Positions 61,001 to 64,000 of a stretch of DNA of 64,000 bases are shown in pieces. The DNA comes from Nemopilema nomurai. Taxonomy: Eukaryota > Cnidaria > Scyphozoa > Rhizostomeae > Rhizostomatidae. How positions within the stretch are numbered: position 1 is the stretch's first letter; every line of letters starts with the position of its first letter. The stretch lies in NCBI GenBank assembly GCA_003864495.1, contig ML133365.1, forward strand, positions 2,673,856-2,737,855. Reading direction: 5' to 3'. Below the pieces are notes generated by a model. It did no database searches, had not been told where the DNA came from, and was given only the letters and a program-made list of their open reading frames with translations. Both the position numbers and the translations under genes were made by a program.

Positions 61001-61681
61001 ACGCATTGTTGGGATGAACTGTGGGCGCAACTGAAGAGAAATCCTGCGGCCTCACGACAGCCTCTCGTGAAACTTCTGCGTTTGTAGCCATGCACTATTT
61101 CTTTCTCGTCAGGTACAACATGAACCAAAACCAAAGAGAAATTCATCCCCAGATTCTTTCTGGCCAACTCGAAAGTTCAATTAGAAGATATAAGCCCATT
61201 TTCCTATATCATTCCTTTCCGCCTTTTTCATTTCTGTTCAAACTTTATATCGGCTTTTTTCTCCCAGTTTCCCAAACCTTGAGCTGCATTCAAACCCTCT
61301 TGGACTTAGGCCACCATCAGTGGTCCACGCAAATCATCCAATGGCAAAAGGACCGTTCTCCCTATTTCGCATTGCAGCACTGTTGAGTTGCATTGAAATC
61401 CGTTTGCACTTATTATAATACCTCCTTGCCTCCGAATGGTAAGTTCAGAATTTACATCTTAACCCTCTCTATGGATTAAAAATATAGTGTTTACTGCCAC
61501 AACGAGAGAAGATTTCAGTACAGTCTACTTTCATCTAACATAATCTTGCATAGCACACTAAAATCATACTAAGGAATTCAACTCCTTCCGCCCTTATTGC
61601 CAGGGCCTGCTTTTCACTTTCCAGAAGCAATCGGTCCCTGTTCAATCTCTCAACTTCAGCTTGCAGTTGTTCGACGTCCAT
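49036..61681 (-). CDS. TNIP: TNIP/ABIN-like (A20-binding inhibitor of NF-kB) coiled-coil protein with UBAN motif
   Basis: Exons in transcript order: 61681-61570, 60895-60699, 59824-59558, 54295-54062, 53847-53713, 52846-52493, 52365-52222, 51703-51661, 51018-50834, 50488-50435, 49672-49436, 49245-49036; 723 residues (human TNIP1 636). It is coiled coil throughout. Near 25-55 it matches the TNIP1 N-terminal LGELLEESQMEATRLRQKAE-like segment; near 318 VNHAWDARYKKLKENF matches the VNKQWDQHF region (AHD1 side); residues 506-545 are the UBAN (DEQIEVLKQQIAIYAEDFNS and on). ABINs bind linear or K63 ubiquitin through UBAN and recruit A20 to restrain NF-kB. The start is the first ATG of an exon that continues upstream as an open frame (acceptor at 61707), so residues could be missing. 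The exon 2/3 junction is unsure: only a CAG at 59825 fits phase, while two earlier AGs do not. Confidence 0.85.
54718..54772. repeat. 10-bp tandem repeat, TNIP intron
   Basis: Five copies of ACAGGCGAGC with ACAGACGAAC variants. Confidence 0.85.
55656..56444. mobile_element. MITE of the CACGC family with a nested relative
   Basis: Outer ends CACGTTTTTTTTATAAGGAACC and TAATAAAAAAAGCGTG, flanked by TA (55654-55655 and 56445-56446). From about 56070 it follows the 26871-27260 copy closely. An extra segment of about 390 bp sits where that copy reads AACCCACATGTAG; it starts TACACGTTTTCCTTTTATAAG and ends ATAAAAAAGATGTGGATA, i.e. a related element apparently inserted into the first. No ORF. Confidence 0.8.
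57946..58172 (+). pseudogene. THAP zinc-finger domain, frameshifted, in the P-like element
   Basis: From 57960 the frame reads WCSFNCGS, GIGIFKLP, MKWRELLL and ICEKHFLPEQI, then TAA at 58170-58172. These are the THAP landmarks: Cys-x3-Cys, the conserved Pro and Trp, and Cys-x2-His followed by Phe. The expected ATG (57946, MPGD) is one base out of frame with the rest, so a single-base loss near 57958 separates start and finger. The C-terminal AVPTIF-like box is missing. THAP domains bind transposon ends; this copy looks inactive unless the base loss is an assembly error. Confidence 0.75.
58992..59189 (-). CDS. Antisense acidic ORF inside the P-like element
   Basis: Starts ATG at 59189 close to the right terminal repeat (MAENNERRRSSRRIS), then an acidic, Ser/Glu-rich stretch ending at a strong GTACGT donor after KGH near 58991. 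Sixty-six codons before the donor, with no recognised domain. The downstream exon was not found. It points inward from the right end, opposite to the THAP frame. Confidence 0.4.
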
Positions 61682-61997
61682 GTTTAAAGCTTCAGCGGTG
61701 GTAATCCTGAGTAAAAATTTAATATAACCTTTAACAACAATCTCTGATGACAACACAAACAAGGCTGATCTATGGGCTGATCACATTTGAATCATGTACA
61801 GTCACATGACCGTCTGTCAGCTACCATTTCGCTCTATTTTTTATGTTTCGCTGTTTATGGTGATGTTCTTTTAAACATGATGTTACTGCATCATGGTGAG
61901 TCACGCACAATGATTTGTACGTTTCTAGTCCCATCCGTGGCGGAGCTCATCACGGAAGAAACAGTTCCGCTGATTCATCAACATGGCTGGTAGTACA

Positions 61998-62070
61998 GTA
62001 ATACTCGGAACAAACCAGTAACAAGCGGAACAACCCAGTAACAAGCGGAACAACCCAGTAACAAGCGGAA
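61998..62070. repeat. 20-bp minisatellite
   Basis: Three and a half copies of CGGAACAACCCAGTAACAAG. Confidence 0.95.
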
Positions 62071-62193
62071 ATATGAACTCATTGATGGCAATCCGTCATG
62101 CTTGACTGCTCCCAATTTGCAATAAGCGAGACGAATTCACATAAGTTAGGCCTACCTTTTCAATCCATGGGGGGATTGCTTATACAAAGTATT

Positions 62194-62414
62194 ACCGTAA
62201 CAGCTCTGTTGAGCCCCCGGGGGCTTATTTAATATTTGAGGTCTAAAGGGGCCTTAAGAGAGCGGGGGCTTATTTAAAAAAATCAAAATTCAAGATGCAA
62301 AATTGGGAGAGGGGGCTTATTTCAAATTTCTGTTTAAAAAGGGGACTTATTAGAGTGGAGGCTTAAAAGAGAGGGGGCTTGATAGAGAGGGGGCTCCAAA
62401 GGGCTTTTACGGCA
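62194..62414. mobile_element. Small inverted-repeat element with GGGGGCTTATT array
   Basis: Left end ACCGTAACAGCTCTGTTGAG then CCCCC; the right end reversed reads GCCGTAAAAGCCCTTTGGAG then CCCCC, an imperfect inverted repeat of about 25 bp. Between them GGGGGCTTATT-type motifs repeat five or six times. Likely a short non-autonomous element; the flanking duplication is unclear. Confidence 0.55.
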
Positions 62415-63050
62415 TTTGAAAAAATCTTCACCCACTGCACGACAAGTAGTTGATCCTGGGTGAATCATAACCATAAAACTATGCAATCTGCACCCCATAT
62501 GCAGCAAATTTCTCCCACAAAATTGGCGAAGAGGGTAACCGGATATTTTCAATTTGTTTTGAACTCTGGAAGTAGAGAAAGTGAAAACGTTTGGGGTAAT
62601 GAAAAACGGGTGTCGCCATCACCGATAGCATTGTTTGGCAAACTCGATCAACCGAGAGGATCCCGAATTGTGCTGACCTGCGCATACGTCATATGGGGAT
62701 TCCCTGGTTTCGAAACCAAGAAAGGTAAGTCCCCTTTGCATAGCGAGGGTAATTCCCAATTTTGAATCCTTTACGGTTTCGGAGAAATAGAAATTTGACC
62801 TATTATTCATTTATACTTGTGTCTCGTCACTCTTATACTGAAGAAAATTCTAACCTCAAACTTTAACCGCGTTAATCAAATTTTCTTTTGAAAACTGTCA
62901 TGTTCAAACTTCATTTGATGATAAAAGTATGCAAGATAACTGCTCGAAACGTCTTTGAAAGGGCTTGCCTTAAAATGTGACTTGTTTGATCCATCATTTC
63001 ATTTCAACTAGAATCAAACCAACGAATCCAGATTTTACGAGCAACTTTTT

Positions 63051-63322
63051 TCATTTATAAGGTTGCCCTTCCATAGCCAGTTCCGCCAAAATAGACTGCT
63101 TCGGTGTTCCAAAGAAATCTGCCATGTTATTATATGACTCACTTTTGGCAGTTCCACGGTTCTCGATTAGGCCTTTTGACTGAATCGAATCGAATACCAT
63201 ATTGAATTCTTCCAAAGAACATGAATTGCTTTAGTAACCACTTCAAAAATAGCTTCACGACATGGCCTTTTCCTTTGGTTTAGAATATCTGCTATTGCTT
63301 CAAGTATTTGTCCGTTCATGTT
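63051..63322 (-). pseudogene. Winged-helix-like small protein, frameshifted remnant
   Basis: After an acceptor-like TTAATTAG the frame opens at ATG 63319 (MNGQILEAIADILNQRKRPC) and stays coding-like to about residue 32. The protein-like reading then continues in another frame as SCSLEEFNMVFDSIQSKGLI, GTAKSESYNNMADFFGTPKQ and on to TGA at 63051-63053. Helix-turn-helix plus wing spacing (KRP...EF..VFD.I...GLIENRG) suggests a winged-helix fold. The second part also faintly recalls the CDC6/ORC winged-helix C-terminus. A one-base shift near 63235 breaks the gene, or the sequence has an error. Confidence 0.45.
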
Positions 63323-64000
63323 CTAATTAATACGAGAGCTGAGACAGGCACGTCCTAACGATGCAGCGCAAGTGTTAACCACACTGTACAATCGCACTAT
63401 AGAAGCTTAAAGGATATCAAAATGGCAACCTTATGATAAAAAAGTTCTCAACGATGAACAAAAGTCTGAACTGTTCTCGGCTCCTACAATAAATTTGAAA
63501 TAGCAAAACAATTTATTGTTCACTTCATTAAGTAAAGTCTATGAATCGCATGGCGAGTTTGATGTCCATTTCAAAGACCTAAAAATATACACGAATTGTC
63601 GTTAAGCATTGAGAAGTTCATATCAAAATTTGTAAATATGATAAACCTTAGAGCTGGTGATATCCCCAGTGACAATTTAGATCCTTTCTACATCGCCATC
63701 GTTAGTTCGTTTGTAACTTTGTCACTGCGCATGCCTGGAGATTAACGGGAAGACTTCGGAAGTATGAGGTTTGTTTTCGTTCTAGAGAAGACATATTTCA
63801 AATGAGCCAGAGTCTTTTTGATTTTTCAATAATGTAGGCTAGGGCTGTGAATTATGAACAAACCCACGCCCGTATCATGACCACGCCTAATACCACACGG
63901 AAAATCTCAACTTTATATATAGACCCCCCTAAAAGTTGTTTTGTAGCTCCACCTTTGGTTAGAGCTGCAACGCAAGGAGGTGAAATTGACACTTGGCTTA
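63323..64000. other. Right end of window, no gene called
   Basis: A piece at about 63585-63545 on the minus strand (after TATTTTTAG, includes MDIKLAMRF) could be an upstream exon of the winged-helix-like remnant but has no convincing donor. The rest shows no feature. Confidence 0.4.

Larger units (their letters stand above)
61707..63050. other. Stretch upstream of the TNIP-like gene
   Basis: Holds the likely promoter or upstream exon of the TNIP-like gene, a 20-bp minisatellite (61998-62070), an inverted-repeat element (62194-62414) and a plus-strand open frame of 101 codons (62460-62765) with no recognised domain. A short plus-strand piece at 61929-61993 (reads VAELITEETVPLIHQHGW) looks protein-like but is isolated. 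Confidence 0.45.

Noticed and set aside
1..64000. tRNA, rRNA or snRNA genes
   Set aside because: I looked for B-box-like GGTTCGA contexts and long GC-rich stems by eye and found none convincing; a tRNAscan or Infernal run would be needed to exclude them.

Overview
This is an animal nuclear genome window. The genes are split into many short exons with GT..AG introns, the DNA is AT-rich, and introns are full of minisatellites and transposon remnants. The gene set (FNIP, peflin, the U11/U12 25K protein, FKBP11, an ABIN/TNIP-type protein) is metazoan and the conserved cores are close to vertebrate ones, but the short introns, a P-like THAP transposon and an almost intronless mucin-type receptor point to an invertebrate. 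I lean towards an early-branching animal such as a cnidarian, without proof. I joined exons by hand: each model uses canonical splice sites, keeps phase through every junction and ends in a stop codon, except where stated.

Layout. 136-17101 (+): complete 24-exon FNIP gene. 21140-26429 (-): 4-exon peflin-like penta-EF-hand gene, with a dead LINE in its first intron. 31395-39196 (+): an 11-exon gene for a 316-residue protein I do not recognise. 31451-35740 (-): a mucin-like seven-transmembrane receptor, almost all in one 2.97-kb exon; its exons interleave with those of the unknown gene on the other strand. 39402-45123 (-): SNRNP25, head-to-head with FKBP11 at 45301-48284 (+) across only 177 bp. 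49036-61681 (-): a 12-exon TNIP/ABIN-like gene with a UBAN ubiquitin-binding segment, carrying a P-like DNA transposon with a THAP domain and a nested MITE in one intron. 63051-63322 (-): a frameshifted winged-helix-like coding remnant.

Functions are varied: lysosomal nutrient signalling (FNIP), calcium-dependent ER/coat adaptor (peflin), minor spliceosome (SNRNP25), ER prolyl isomerase (FKBP11), ubiquitin-dependent NF-kB control (TNIP) and a cell-surface receptor. There is no operon logic; the only shared control the sequence suggests is the SNRNP25/FKBP11 bidirectional promoter. Most other open frames lie in tandem repeats. The features most worth following are the interleaved antisense pair at 31-39 kb, the unknown protein it contains, and the P-like element at 57.8-59.3 kb.
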